DNA from: Beroe forskalii
Taxonomy: Eukaryota; Ctenophora; Nuda; Beroida; Beroidae
Direction of reading: 5' to 3'
Length of the DNA: 64,000 bases
NCBI GenBank assembly: GCA_011033025.1
Contig: WFMF01000183.1
Span: forward strand, 1 to 64,000
Under the pieces are notes generated by a model that saw only the letters and a program-made list of their open reading frames with translations, had not been told where the DNA came from and did no database searches. Position 1 is the first letter of the stretch. Each line of letters starts with the position of its first letter. Shown here piece after piece: positions 53,901-64,000 of this stretch. The translations under genes were made by a program, and so were the position numbers.

Positions 53901-56900
53901 GTAACATTTAACCTTGTTTGACTGTCAGAAACTGGATATGGCCGTGTACCCAGTTTTTTGTTAATAACTCGGGCATTTTTCGATACCACGGTGTTAGACC
54001 CGGTTTGTCACCCGTGCTGGTTTGTCACTCGAATTGTAGTCGATATGCCTCGCGCTCTTACTTCATGCATCCGATCAGGAACCGACTTTTCATCTCAGGA
54101 CTTCAGGACACTTCACCTCGTAATATTTCACCTTGGTTAGGTCCTAGGTTGGGGTTAGGGTCTGGTTTAGAGATAAGGCGTTGGCCGTTGGGTAAGGTTT
54201 GGATTATGGTTAGGGTCAGACCTGGTTGCCGTGAGGTGAAAAGTCGGGCTCCCGCCATTTTACACTCTGATCCCAGTCTGCTCACGACTCTGAACCCAGT
54301 AAAATGTCCATTTACCACTCTGATGCCAATCCATTTAGCACTCTGATCTCAGTTCTCTTACCACTCTCGTCCCAGTTCAATGTCCATTTTCAAGTATGAT
54401 CTAGCCATATTATCCTAGTCCCTCCTTGCTGTCATCCCCCATCCCTAAAAAAGGGGGATGAAATAACCATGGGGGTTGCCCTAATAAATGTCCATTTACT
54501 GAGGGGGAGTGAAAAATTAAGGTCCCTTGCTGAAGAATTTAAAAAATTTGAGATGAAAGGACTCAGTAAATTGTCCATTTCCATGGTCTGTTGCTGTTTG
54601 CTGACCCTTATTCACCTCTGAGTGATATCATGGTCCCTGCTGACTCCTTACTCACCTCTGAGTGATACCATGGTCCCTTGCTGACTCCTTATTCACCTCT
54701 GAGTGATACCATGGTCCCTTGCTGACTCCTTACTCACCTCTGAGTGATATCATGGTCCCTTGCTGACTCCTTATTCACCTCTGAGTGATACCATGGTCCC
54801 TTGCTGACTCCTTATTCACCTCTGAGTGATACCATGGTCCCTTGCTGACTCCTTACTCACCTCTGAGTGATATCATGGTCCCTTGCTGACTCCTTACGCA
54901 CCTCTGAGTGATACCATGGTCCCTTGCTGACTCCTTACTCTGCTACGCACCTCTGAGTGATACCATGGTCCCTTGCTGACTCCTTACGCACCTCTGAGTG
55001 ATACCATGGTCCCTTGCTGACTCCTTATTCACCTCTGAGTGATACCATGGTCCCTTGCTGACTCCTTATTCACCTCTCTGAGTGATACCATGGTCCCTTG
55101 CTGACTCCTTACACCTCTGAGTGATACCATGGTCCCTTGCTGACTCCTTACGCACCTCTGAGTGATACCATGGTCCCTTGCTGACTCCTTATTCACCTCT
55201 GAGTGATACCATGGTCCCTTGCTGACTCCTTATTCACCTCTGAGTGATACCATGGTCCCTTGCTTATTCACCCTCTTGATATCATGGTCCCTTGCTGAGT
55301 GATACCTCTGAGTGATACCATGGTCCCTTGCTGACTCCTTATTCACCTCTGAGTGATACCATGGTCCCTTGCTGACTCCTTTTATTCACCTCTGAGTGAT
55401 ACCATGGTCCACATGGTCCCTTGCTGACTCCTTATTCACCTCTGAGTGATACCATGGTCCCTTGCTGACTCCCTTACTCACCTCTGAGTGATACCATGGT
55501 CCCTTGCTGACTCCTTATTCACCTCTGAGTGATACCATGGTCCCTTGCTGACTCCTTATTCACCTCTGAGTGATACCATGGTCCCTTGCTGATTCTCACC
55601 TCTGAGTGATACCATGGTCCCTTGCTGACTCCTTATTCACCTCTGAGTGATACCATGGTCCCTTGCTGACTCCCTTATTCACCTCTGAGTGATACCATGG
55701 TCCCTTGCTGACTCCTTATTCACCTCTGAGTGATACCATGGTCCCTTGTTGACTCCTTTATTCACCTTGATTCCATGGTCCCTTGCTGAGTGATCACCTC
55801 ATGGATACCATGGTCCCTTGCTGACTCCTTACTCACCTCTGAGTGATACCATGGTCCCTTGCTGACTCCTTACTCACCTCTGAGTGATACCATGGTCCCT
55901 TGCTGACTCCTTACTCACCTCTGAGTGATACCATGGTCCCTTGCTGACTCCTTACTCACCTCTGAGTGATACCATGGTCCCTTGCTGACTTTTATCACCT
56001 CTGAGTGATACCATGGTCCCTTGTTGACTCCTTATTCACCTCTGAGTGATACCATGGTCCCTTTGCTGACTCCTTTATTCACCTCTGAGTGATACCATGG
56101 TCCCTTGCTGACTCCTTATTCACCTCTGAGTGATACCATGGTCCCTTGCTGACTCCTTATTCACCTCTGAGTGATACCATGGTCCCTTGCTGACTCCTTA
56201 TTCACCTCTGAGTGATACCATGGTCCCTTGCTGACTCCTTATTCACCTCTGAGTATACCATGGTCCCTTGCTGACTCCTTATTCACCTCTGAGTGATACC
56301 ATGGTCCCTTGCTGACTCCTTACGCACCTCTGAGTGATACCATGGTCCCTTGCTGACTCCTTATTCACCTCTGAGTGATACCATGGTCCCTTGCTGACTC
56401 CTTACTCACCTCTGAGTGATACCATGGTCCCTTGCTGACTCCTTATTCACCTCTGAGTGATACCATGGTCCCTTGCTGACTCCTTACTCCCCCTGAGTGA
56501 TACCATGGTCCCTTGCTGACTCCTTATTCACCTCTGAGTGATACCATGGTCCCTTGCTGACTCCTTATTCACCTCTGAGTGACTTCATGGTCCCTTGCTG
56601 ACTCCTTATTCACCTCTGAGTGATACCATGGTCCCTTGCTGACTCCTTATTCACCTCTGAGTGATACCATGGTCCCTTGCTGACTCCTTATTCACCTCTG
56701 AGTGATACCATGGTCCCTTGCTGACTCCTTATTCACCTCTGAGTGATACCATGGTCCCTTGCTGACTCCTTATTCACCTCTGAGTGATACCATGGTCCTT
56801 GCTGACTCCTTACTCACCTCTTTCTGAGTGATACCATGGTCCCTTGCTGACTCCTTATTCACCTCTGAGTGATACCATGGTCCCTTTGCTGACGACTCTT

Positions 56901-59900
56901 ATTCACCTCTGAGTGATACCATGGTCCCTTGCTGACTCCTTACTGTCTCTGAGTGATACCATGGTCCCTTGCTGACTCCTTATTCACCTCTGAGTACCAT
57001 GGTCCCTTGCTGACTCCTTACTCACCTCTGAGTGATACCATGGTCCCTTGCTGACTCCTTATTCACCTCTGAGTGATACCATGGTCCCTTGCTGACTCCT
57101 TATTCACCTCTGAGTGATACCATGGTCCCTTGCTGACTCCTTATTCACCTCTGAGTGACTTCATGGTCCCTTGCTGACTCCTTACTCACCTCTGAGTGAT
57201 ACCATGGTCCCTTGCTGACTCCTTATTCACCTCTGAGTGATATCATGGTCCCTTGCTGACTGGACTCCTTATTCACCTCTGAGTGATACCATGGTCCCTT
57301 GCTGACTCCTTATTCACCTCTGAGTGATACCATGGTCCCTTGCTGACTCCTTATTCACCTCTGAGTGATACCATGGTCCCTTGCTGACTCCTTATTCACC
57401 TCTGAGTGATACCATGGTCCCTTGCTGACTCCCTTATTCACCTCTGAGTGATACCATGGTCCCTTGCTGACTTTATTCACCTCTGAGTGATACCATGGTC
57501 CCTTGCTGACTCCTTAATCTCCTCTGAGTGATACCATGGTCCCTTGCTGACATGAAATATTCCCACTCGCCTCTGAGTGATATCATGGTCCCTTGCTGAC
57601 TCCTTATTCACCTCTGAGTGATACCATGGTCCCTTGCTGACTCCTTACTCACCTCTGAGTGATACCATGGTCCCTTGCTGACTCCTTACGCACCTCTGAG
57701 TGATACCATGGTCCCTTGCTGACTCCTTATTCACCTCTGAGTGATATCATGGTCGGCATTGACTTTAGTTTCCTCACCTCTGACTTTGACACCATGGTCC
57801 CTTGCTGACATGAAATATTCACACAGGAGCTATGTTCCATTTATGTTCAAGTGACAATCATGATGGATACTTCACCGACACGTAACTCTTCAAAACAGGT
57901 TATAAACTTTATTTTGGTTGTATTATAGGAAGCCGGGGCAAAAATTCGGATCAAATCCATACTTTAAAATACAATATGCTACAAATAGAGGATCAACATA
58001 TACTTCTGTACAAGATAAACCCTTAAATTCCTTGTGCTCATGGCCATTATTCATTTTTCAGTGTCGTCTGAAATACTTGACACCACTCTGCTACTCAACC
58101 GAATGTTAGCTGCTGATGTACCTACAGTTACCGGTATCTCCACAGTGGCTGATGTACCTGACACTTCTGCTGCTGTTGGTGAACCTCACCGTCCCCTGTT
58201 GAGCTCAACTGGTACCGCAGTTGACTGATTATCATGGTGTACCCACGACTTCTACTTTGATGACCGAGTGGAGTCCCTGACACCAGTGTACATGCCCGAT
58301 TGATGCCTGTGTGGAGTCCCTGACACCAGTGTACACGCCCGATTGATGCCTGTGTGGAGTCCCTGACACCAGTGTACTCGCTAAATTGACGCCAAGCTTA
58401 TCTACCTGACAACACTGCGTAGTATTGGGGAATGTTAAAGGTAATTGTTATGTTATATACTTATAAAGTTATATGTTATCTCCAAACAAAATGGCATCTT
58501 TTTTCGCAGAAATTGGCTGGATCATTGAAACAATGATAAAACTTGAAGTTGATATGGACGTATTATTTCTGAATTCCTGAGGCATTAGGTATACTGAAAC
58601 GTCCCAAATCTTGATTCAGGTGATGACCGTGCTGTATGTTTCAGGTCTGAGTGCCGTGTGGAGTCCCTGACACCAGTGAACTCGCCCAATTGATGACCGA
58701 GTGGAGTCCCTGACACCAGTGTACACGCCCGATTGATGCCTGTGTGGAGGCCCTGACACCAGTGAACTCGCCCAATTGATGACCGAGTGGAGTCCCTGAC
58801 ACCAGTGTACACCTGTACACGCCCGATTGATGCCTATGTGGAGTCCCTGACACCAGCGAACTCGTCCGATTGATGCCTGTGTGGAGTCCCTGACACCAGT
58901 GTACACGCCCGATTGATGACTGTGTGGAGTCCCTGACACCAGTGTACACGCCCGATTGATGACTGTGTGGAGTCCCTGACACCAGTGTACACGCCCGATT
59001 GATGCCTATGTGGAGTCCCTGACACCAGTGTACACGCCCAATTGATGACCGAGTGGAGTCCCTGACACCAGTGTACACGCCCAATTGATGACCGAGTGGA
59101 GTCCCTGACACCAGTGTACATGCCCGATTGATGCCTGTGTGGAGTCCCTGACACCAGTGTACACTCCCAATTGATGACCGAGTGGAGTCCCTGACACCAG
59201 TGTACATGCCCGATTGATGCCTGTGTGGAGTCCCTGACACCAGTGTACACGCCCGATTGATGCCTATGTGGAGTCCCTGACACCAGTGTACACGCCCGAT
59301 TGATGCCTGTGTGGAGGCCCTGACACCAGTGAACTCGCCCAATTGATGACCGAGTGGAGTCCCTGACACCAGTGAACTCGCCCGATTGATGACCGAGTGG
59401 AGTCCCTGACAACAGTGTACACGCCCGATTGATGCCTGTGTGGAGTCCCTGACACCAGTGTACACGCCCGATTGATGCCTATGTGGAGTCCCTGACACCA
59501 GTGAACTCACCCGATTGATGCCTGTGTGGAGGCCCTGACACCAGTGTACATCTGTACACGCCCGATTGATGCCTATGTGGAGTCCCTGACACCAGCGAAC
59601 TCGTCCGATTGATGCCTGTGTGGAGTCCCTGACACCAGTGTACACTCCCAATTGATGACCGAGTGGAGTCCCTGACACCAGTGTACACGCCCGATTGATG
59701 ACCGAGTGGAGTCCCTGACACCAGTGTACACGCCCGATTGATGCCTATGTGGAGTCCCTGACACCAGTGTACACGCCCGATTGATGCCTATGTGGAGTCC
59801 CTGACACCAGTGTACACGCCCGATTGATGCCTGTGTGGAGTCCCTGACACCAGTGAACTCGCCCAATTGATGACCGAGTGGAGTCCCTGACACCAGTCTA

Positions 59901-62719
59901 CACTCCCAATTGATGACCGAGTGGAGTCCCTGACACCTGTGTACACGCCCGATTGATGCCTGTGTGGAGTCCCTGACACTAGTGAACTCCGATTGATGCC
60001 TATGTGGAGTCCCTTACACCAGTGTACACGCCCGATTGATGCCTGTGTGGAGTCCCTGACACCAGTGAACTCGCCCAATTAATGACCGAGTGGAGTCCCT
60101 GACACCAGTGAACTCGCCCGATTGATGACCGAGTGGAGTCCCTGACAACAGTGTACACGCCCGATTGATGCCTGTGTGCAGTCCCTGACACCAGTGTACA
60201 CGCCCGATTGATGCCTATGTGCAGTCCCTGACACCAGTGAACTCACCCGATTGATGACCGAGTGGAGTCCCTGACACCAGTGTACAACTGTACACGCCCG
60301 ATTGATGCCTATGTGGAGTCCCTGACACCAGCGAACTCGTCCGATTGATGCCTGTGTGGAGTCCCTGACACCAGTGTACACTCCCAATTGATGACCGAGT
60401 GGAGTCCCTGACACCAGTCTACACTCCCAATTGATGACCGAGTGGAGTCCCTGACACCTGTGTACACGCCCGATTGATGCCTGTGTGGAGTCCCTGACAC
60501 TAGTGAACTCACCCGATTGATGCCTATGTGGAGTCCCTTACACCAGTGTACACGCCCGATTGATGCCTGTGTGGAGTCCCTGACACCAGTGAACTCGCCC
60601 AATTAATGACCGAGTGGAGTCCCTGACACCAGTGAACTCGCCCGATTGATGACCGAGTGGAGTCCCTGACAACAGTGTACACGCCCGATTGATGCCTGTG
60701 TGCAGTCCCTGACACCAGTGTACACGCCCGATTGATGCCTATGTGCAGTCCCTGACACCAGTGAACTCGCCCAATTGATGACTTCGTGGAGTACCTGTAC
60801 AGGACGCTCCCTCTCTGTGAGCAGAGCTCTGCTCCAGTGCTCCATCTGCTGCGAGATGCACTCCCTCGCTCCTCTCCTCGACCGCATCCATACAAAGAAG
60901 GGAGGTGGCATGAAGATGGTGCTATTTCCCTCTACGTCATTCCTGACCTACCCCTTCCTCTTCACCATTCTGCAGCTGACCATTCAAAATCTAGCGATGC
61001 TCAATTCCGTACCTCTAATTCGATTTGAAATGCAGGCCGCTTGGCCCTCCTAAGATTTTGTGTCGAATGACTTTATGTTACAGTTCTGTATGTAAGGCGC
61101 TGAATAAAATGTATGTGCAGATAAAATAATTTCACAAATGTAAAATTCTTCATCACAAGAGTTCTTAACAGCAATCTTGTAGAATTTAGTATCACCAATA
61201 CTTTTGCATTGTACTATCTCAATTTCTCGATCGGATTGCACTTTGCAGTAAACGTTAGCGCGCATTAAATTTGGCGCCAAATCTAATGCGCGTACTGATC
61301 TTTGTGCTGACATTCTCGTACAATGGAAAAGAAGTTTTTGTCAAAATTTTATCTCGACAACCACTTATCGGATCTGGCTGAAACTTTCAGAATATGTAAA
61401 AAACATAATATACAGACATCCGGATTAAAATAACCATGAAAATCGGTCCATGAGACGAGATATGAGCATTTGTGTTTCGGTTTTGTCCATAACTTCCGTT
61501 TGGATCAAAATTTTTGGAAAAAATTAATCCGGATAGTGCTTCTATGTGTTCTACGGCATATATCCAAATTTCAGACTAAACCCATTCATGCTTTTTGAGT
61601 TATGTCACTTTTAGTGCGAAAAGTTGTGTTACACTTTTTGTCGTAATTTCGTGCTAGTACTTTGTGCGCAAAGAGCTATCACGCGCGTGTTGTGACCCCC
61701 CTACACAAAGGAAACATTTCAATTAAAATTTCTGATCAAATCAGAATGGAAACATTTCCAATTATTAGATTAAAACATTTCCTTGTGTTCAGATTATCTA
61801 ACAGCGGCATTCTCCCTCACTTGGTTGACATGGCAACGAGTTGCCTCGCCCTCCACCAGAAAGACGCGCAGTCCTCGGCTATCAAGTTCATAGACTTAGT
61901 GCTGCACCGGGCTTCTGTAGAGAAGTGTGTTCCGTGTTTGGAGCAAATGAAGAGGAAGGGACAGGACATGGTCAGTAGGAAACGATCGGTTAACCGAACC
62001 GAAATACCGGTTAACTGGGTTATTTATATGCTTCCAACAGGAGTTGTTACTCCCTCTTACTCCCTCTTCAACCTTTCCCAGGTCAGTACCATAGTAGCAG
62101 GAATAGCAGGGGGTCACCCTTCCTCCTTGCTATCTGACCTTGCTATCCTGCTACATGACCTTCTGATAGCTTTCCAAGAGGAGGCAAGGGCCTGGTTACG
62201 CGCTTCTCTCACCACCATTCCAACAGGTAAATATCGCGCTAATATACCCCGCGGCCCGCGCACAAAAAATAGGCGGTTATTTCCAACAATTTAGTAGCAC
62301 GCACAGTGTAAAGGACGTCATTACGACCGCCTATTTATTTTGAGCGCCTATTTAGTCTTGAATCAAGACTCTTGATGGTGATTTAGCTTACCCACAGATT
62401 CGTAAGTCCCATTGAAATCAACCAATCAGCGAACGAGTTGACTGTGAATTCCCACGCTGATTGGTCATCGAAGATTTCGAATCCTGCGTGTAAGCTAATT
62501 ACACTAAATCTATTCTCCAATCTTATAATTCGCAGAAAGGTTGGGATGCTTTTTGCTTCGCGATTAACTTCTGTTCACGCCAAATCTTCTTCCCAAACCT
62601 CAGGACTGTACGTGACTCCCAAGCATATTGAAGAGTTGTACCACAACCTGACTGCTGCTTCCACTCAACCCAGGGATACGGCCCGGTTCTGTAAGGAGTT
62701 CAACCAGTGCTTCACTTGA
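50910..62719 (+). CDS. TNPO3: Duplicated TNPO3 exons 15-22, copy 2
   Basis: Exons: 50910-51016, 51310-51476, 51738-51851, 52280-52341, 52534-52654, 61793-61970, 62082-62226 and 62604-62719 (stop TGA). Each exon is exactly as long as its copy 1 partner and every phase is kept. By eye the encoded residues are the same as copy 1, while silent differences are frequent. All donors are GT, including exon 16 (GTAGAT at 51477). There is no counterpart of exons 1-14 in the window, so the copy cannot make a full protein on its own. It could serve as an alternative 3' end spliced from exon 14, be a recent partial duplication, or be the second haplotype misplaced in the assembly. The exon 19-20 intron is 9.1 kb, against 96 bp in copy 1. 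Confidence 0.85.
51066..51165. mobile_element. MITE present only in copy 2
   Basis: Imperfect inverted repeat: TGCAGTTTTGAG...GCGCGGCGT on the left and ACGCCGCGC...TTAAAACTGTAG on the right. The aligned copy 1 intron (46740-46830) lacks it, so it inserted after the copies separated. Confidence 0.6.
52963..53029. repeat. Two abutting perfect palindromes
   Basis: 52963-52997 pairs AATCTCAATACTTTAA with TTAAAGTATTGAGATT around a 3-base centre. 52997-53029 pairs TTTTCCGTATATTAAA with TTTAATATACGGAAAA around one base. They share the T at the join. Confidence 0.9.
53505..53874. mobile_element. 370 bp foldback element
   Basis: Ends TGTTGCCCGTAATATCC and GGATATTACGGGCAACA are inverted repeats, and pairing continues inward (CTCAAAAACGGCGGAGATATACG against CGTATATCCCCGCTGTTTTTGTG). 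No ORF; a MITE is the likely class. Confidence 0.75.
54580..57808. repeat. 41 bp minisatellite, about 78 units
   Basis: The unit is 41 bp, contains CACCTCTGAGTGATACCATG then GTCCCTTGCTGACTCCTTAT, and includes the palindrome ACCATGGT. Spacing was checked directly (57361 to 57402). Units vary mainly at TATT/TACT/TACG before CACC and at GATACC/GATATC. Several units are truncated or have small insertions (about 54932, 55265, 55780, 56885). The flank at 54250-54380 holds degenerate CACTCTGATCCCAGT repeats. Confidence 0.97.
58256..58390. repeat. 43 bp minisatellite, outlying three units
   Basis: Three units of the 43 bp family stand apart from the main array, separated by about 260 bp of unique sequence (58391-58651). 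They begin with TTTGATGACCGAGTGGAGTC. Confidence 0.9.
58652..60790. repeat. 43 bp minisatellite with ~738 bp higher-order period, about 50 units
   Basis: The unit is 43 bp: GATTGATGCCTGTG, then TGGAGTCCCTGACACCAG, then TGTACACGCCC. Three unit types alternate (GATGACCGAG, GATGCCTGTG, GATGCCTATG). A marker variant with a doubled GTACAC (GTGTACA.CTGTACACG) occurs at 58804, 59544 and 60280, giving a 736-740 bp higher-order repeat of about 17 units. The minus strand has almost no stops in any frame, so long repetitive ORFs of up to 345 residues appear. I regard these as by-products of the repeat, not genes. Confidence 0.95.
60791..61780. other. Unique sequence after the arrays
   Basis: About 1 kb. 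Its first 280 bp has relatively high GC and two overlapping open frames (60775-61053) that could be an exon remnant, with no domain recognised. A minus-strand 87-residue ORF (61313-61050) is likewise unassigned. The last ~40 bp resume the copy 1 intron sequence. Confidence 0.4.
62258..62348. mobile_element. MITE, copy 2 counterpart of 48908-48996
   Basis: Same GCGCACAAAAAATAGGCGGT and ACCGCCTATTTATTTTGAGC ends, at the same intron position as in copy 1. Confidence 0.65.
62383..62498. mobile_element. MITE, copy 2 counterpart of 49025-49140
   Basis: Ends TTAGCTTA and TAAGCTAA with inner ACCAATCAGCG and CTGATTGGT, at the same intron position as in copy 1. Confidence 0.7.
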
Positions 62720-62850
62720 TGTTGTCATGGTGACATGTTGTCATAGTGACTTTTTGTCATGTTGTCATGGTGACATGTTGTCATGGTGACATGTTGTCAT
62801 GGTGACATGTTGTCATGGTGACATGTTGTCATGGTGACAGTGACATGTCC
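62720..62850. repeat. TGTTGTCATGGTGACA minisatellite, copy 2
   Basis: About seven near-perfect 18 bp units directly after the copy 2 stop codon. This is more homogeneous than the copy 1 array, which suggests recent expansion or conversion. Confidence 0.85.
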
Positions 62851-63176
62851 TCAAAGTGACCTGAGTTCTCTTTGTTAAAAGATGATCAATCCTCTTCTGA
62901 TCTACCGTGAAAAACACGATAGGTATATTATGATCTATCCTGCAAAAATATGGATTTAATTACTGTTCAACGCGATTTTGAGTAACGTCATTATCGTCAT
63001 TTGAGTTGGCAATTGATGACGTTTAAACGCCTCATCAACTTGCTTGAGAAGTTTGAATACATCAATATAGGTTGCATGTCCTTCATGAATTAAATGCATT
63101 ACAGTAATATTTAGTAGAAAAATCGGAATTTGCAAAACCGGCGGCGTATAATTAAGTTGTAAGCTTACAACAGAGA

Positions 63177-63815
63177 TGTCGCCACCTCTGAGATCGGTGT
63201 CTGAAATTTCCACAAAACCGGCGCCATTTAGCATATTAAACCATACCTTAAAAAGCTTCATTTCCTACCTGTTGAATTCAGAATAAAATTCAAAATAGCT
63301 CTCCTAGTTTTCAAATGTTTAAACAACCTTGCTCCACAATACCTCAAGGAAATGATTTCTGTAAGAGAAATTAAAAACATCAGTCTCAGACTCGACAATG
63401 ACTTTTATTTCTTGAAAGTTCCTCAACCACCATGCCTTGCGAAAACTGAAGCAGCATTTTCATATTCTGCCCCTAAGATATGGAACAACTTGCCATACAA
63501 CATTAGATGTAGCTCCGAACTTGCTACATTTAAGAAACTTTTGAAAACTTACTATTTTGAGACTGCATTTAATGGAATATAACATTGTTATGGCTTGTAA
63601 ATAGGAATGTTTTATGAATGTCTTGATCTGACACTTTTTGATATCAAACTTTGGCCACGCTTTAATGGCAAAATATTTCCGAAGGTTATATTAGAGATTG
63701 TCTAAGCGTGTTAGAAATTCTTTAAATTTATTTATTTTATAGTATATCCACGTACGTATATGGGCCCGCGTGATCGGAAATTTCAGAATTAATCTCATTC
63801 CTCGAAGTGGCGACA
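63177..63815. mobile_element. TGTCGCCACCTC-ended element containing a LINE tail
   Basis: The ends match the MITE at 20490-20638 (TGTCGCCACCTCTGAGATCG on the left; TCGAAGTGGCGACA on the right), but the middle is ~490 bp longer and holds a LINE fragment. The direct repeat TTGTAAGC (63157-63164 and 63819-63826) lies just outside. The whole insertion is absent from the matching place after copy 1 (about 49870). Confidence 0.7.
63235..63582 (+). pseudogene. LINE reverse-transcriptase C-terminal fragment
   Basis: The plus-strand frame encodes PYLKKLHFLPVEFRIKFKIA, LLVFKCLNNLAPQYLKEMIS, AFSYSAPKIWNNLPYNIR and FKKLLKTYYFE, ending at TAA 63580-63582. This is the conserved tail found after the RT domain in CR1/RTE-like and jockey-like elements. 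About 115 residues remain, with no RT catalytic motif. It differs from the copy at 19533-20130, so at least two LINE lineages are present. Confidence 0.85.
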
Positions 63816-64000
63816 CCTTTGTAAGCGTATATCCGTACAACCTTGATATTCACCAATCACAATAATGTTTGCGGAAGTAAGAAGGTTCTGTCGCACGCCG
63901 ATTGGTCATATCACTAGCAGATGGACCTGTGAGTAAACTGGTATACGCCGCTGGTTGAAGTGCGTTTTGATTTAATCATGATATCAAATATTATATATAC

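Larger units (their letters stand above)
52655..61792. other. 9.1 kb minisatellite-laden intron of copy 2
   Basis: Begins GTGAGTGGGG and ends with the same acceptor region as copy 1 (TTTCCTTGTGTTCAG). Between these lie two adjacent palindromes, a foldback element, a 41 bp and a 43 bp minisatellite, and about 1 kb of unique sequence (60790-61740). None of the ORFs outside the arrays has a domain I recognise. Confidence 0.75.

Noticed and set aside
54120-54220. Interstitial telomere repeat (GGTTAGG-like motifs)
   Set aside because: Only scattered GGTTAGG/GGGTTAGGG words; no tandem TTAGGG array.
53918-54346. 142-residue plus-strand ORF
   Set aside because: No domain, and its sequence overlaps degenerate repeats next to the 41 bp array.
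58641-59678. 345-residue repetitive protein on the minus strand, and similar ORFs to 60911
   Set aside because: They arise because the 43 bp unit lacks stops in every minus frame. Several overlapping frames are equally open, and there is no sign of codon bias or a splice context.
54580-60790. CRISPR array
   Set aside because: Units are contiguous 41 bp and 43 bp minisatellites without unique spacers, inside an intron of an animal gene.

Overview
This is nuclear DNA from an animal. It is AT-rich, its genes are split by GT-AG introns (short in the left third, up to 9 kb on the right), and it is crowded with non-autonomous DNA transposons, LINE remnants, one tRNA-derived SINE and minisatellites. 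The proteins (an animal-type ionotropic glutamate receptor, TNPO3, UBE4B, a DNAJB12/14-type co-chaperone) fit an invertebrate. I cannot name the phylum from sequence alone.

Layout. 1-6500: no convincing gene; a (TAAC)n tract, degenerate repeats and two inverted-repeat elements. 6502-18456, all minus strand: a WD40-repeat protein (6502-9158), a DNAJB12/14-like membrane J-protein (9204-14498, with a 1.3 kb hAT-like element in its last intron), and the U-box E3/E4 ligase UBE4B (15222-18456). 18480-21871: spacer with a 5'-truncated LINE, two small inverted-repeat elements and a GC-rich block between the divergent UBE4B and TNPO3 genes. 21872-49368, plus strand: a complete 22-exon transportin-3 gene whose exons join in frame to about 905 residues. 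Its 7.2 kb intron 4 contains, on the opposite strand, a single-exon 958-residue ionotropic glutamate receptor (24338-27214). 50700-64000: a second copy of TNPO3 exons 15-22 with its flanks. It encodes the same residues, but the intron between copies of exons 19 and 20 is 9.1 kb instead of 96 bp and carries two large minisatellites (41 bp and 43 bp units).

The main puzzle is this partial TNPO3 duplication. Only the 3' third is doubled, protein identity is complete despite many silent differences, the copies differ by mobile-element insertions, and an abnormal homopolymer-rich stretch lies at the join (50470-50700). That fits two haplotypes placed in tandem by an assembler, with a real duplication giving alternative 3' ends as the rival reading. 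Copy 1 has also lost the GT donor of exon 16, while copy 2 keeps it. UBE4B carries two apparent one-base frameshifts and the WD40 gene one splice junction off by one base, so residual indel errors are likely.

UBE4B and the DNAJB protein both belong to protein quality control and TNPO3 to nuclear import; nothing here shows that the neighbours act together.
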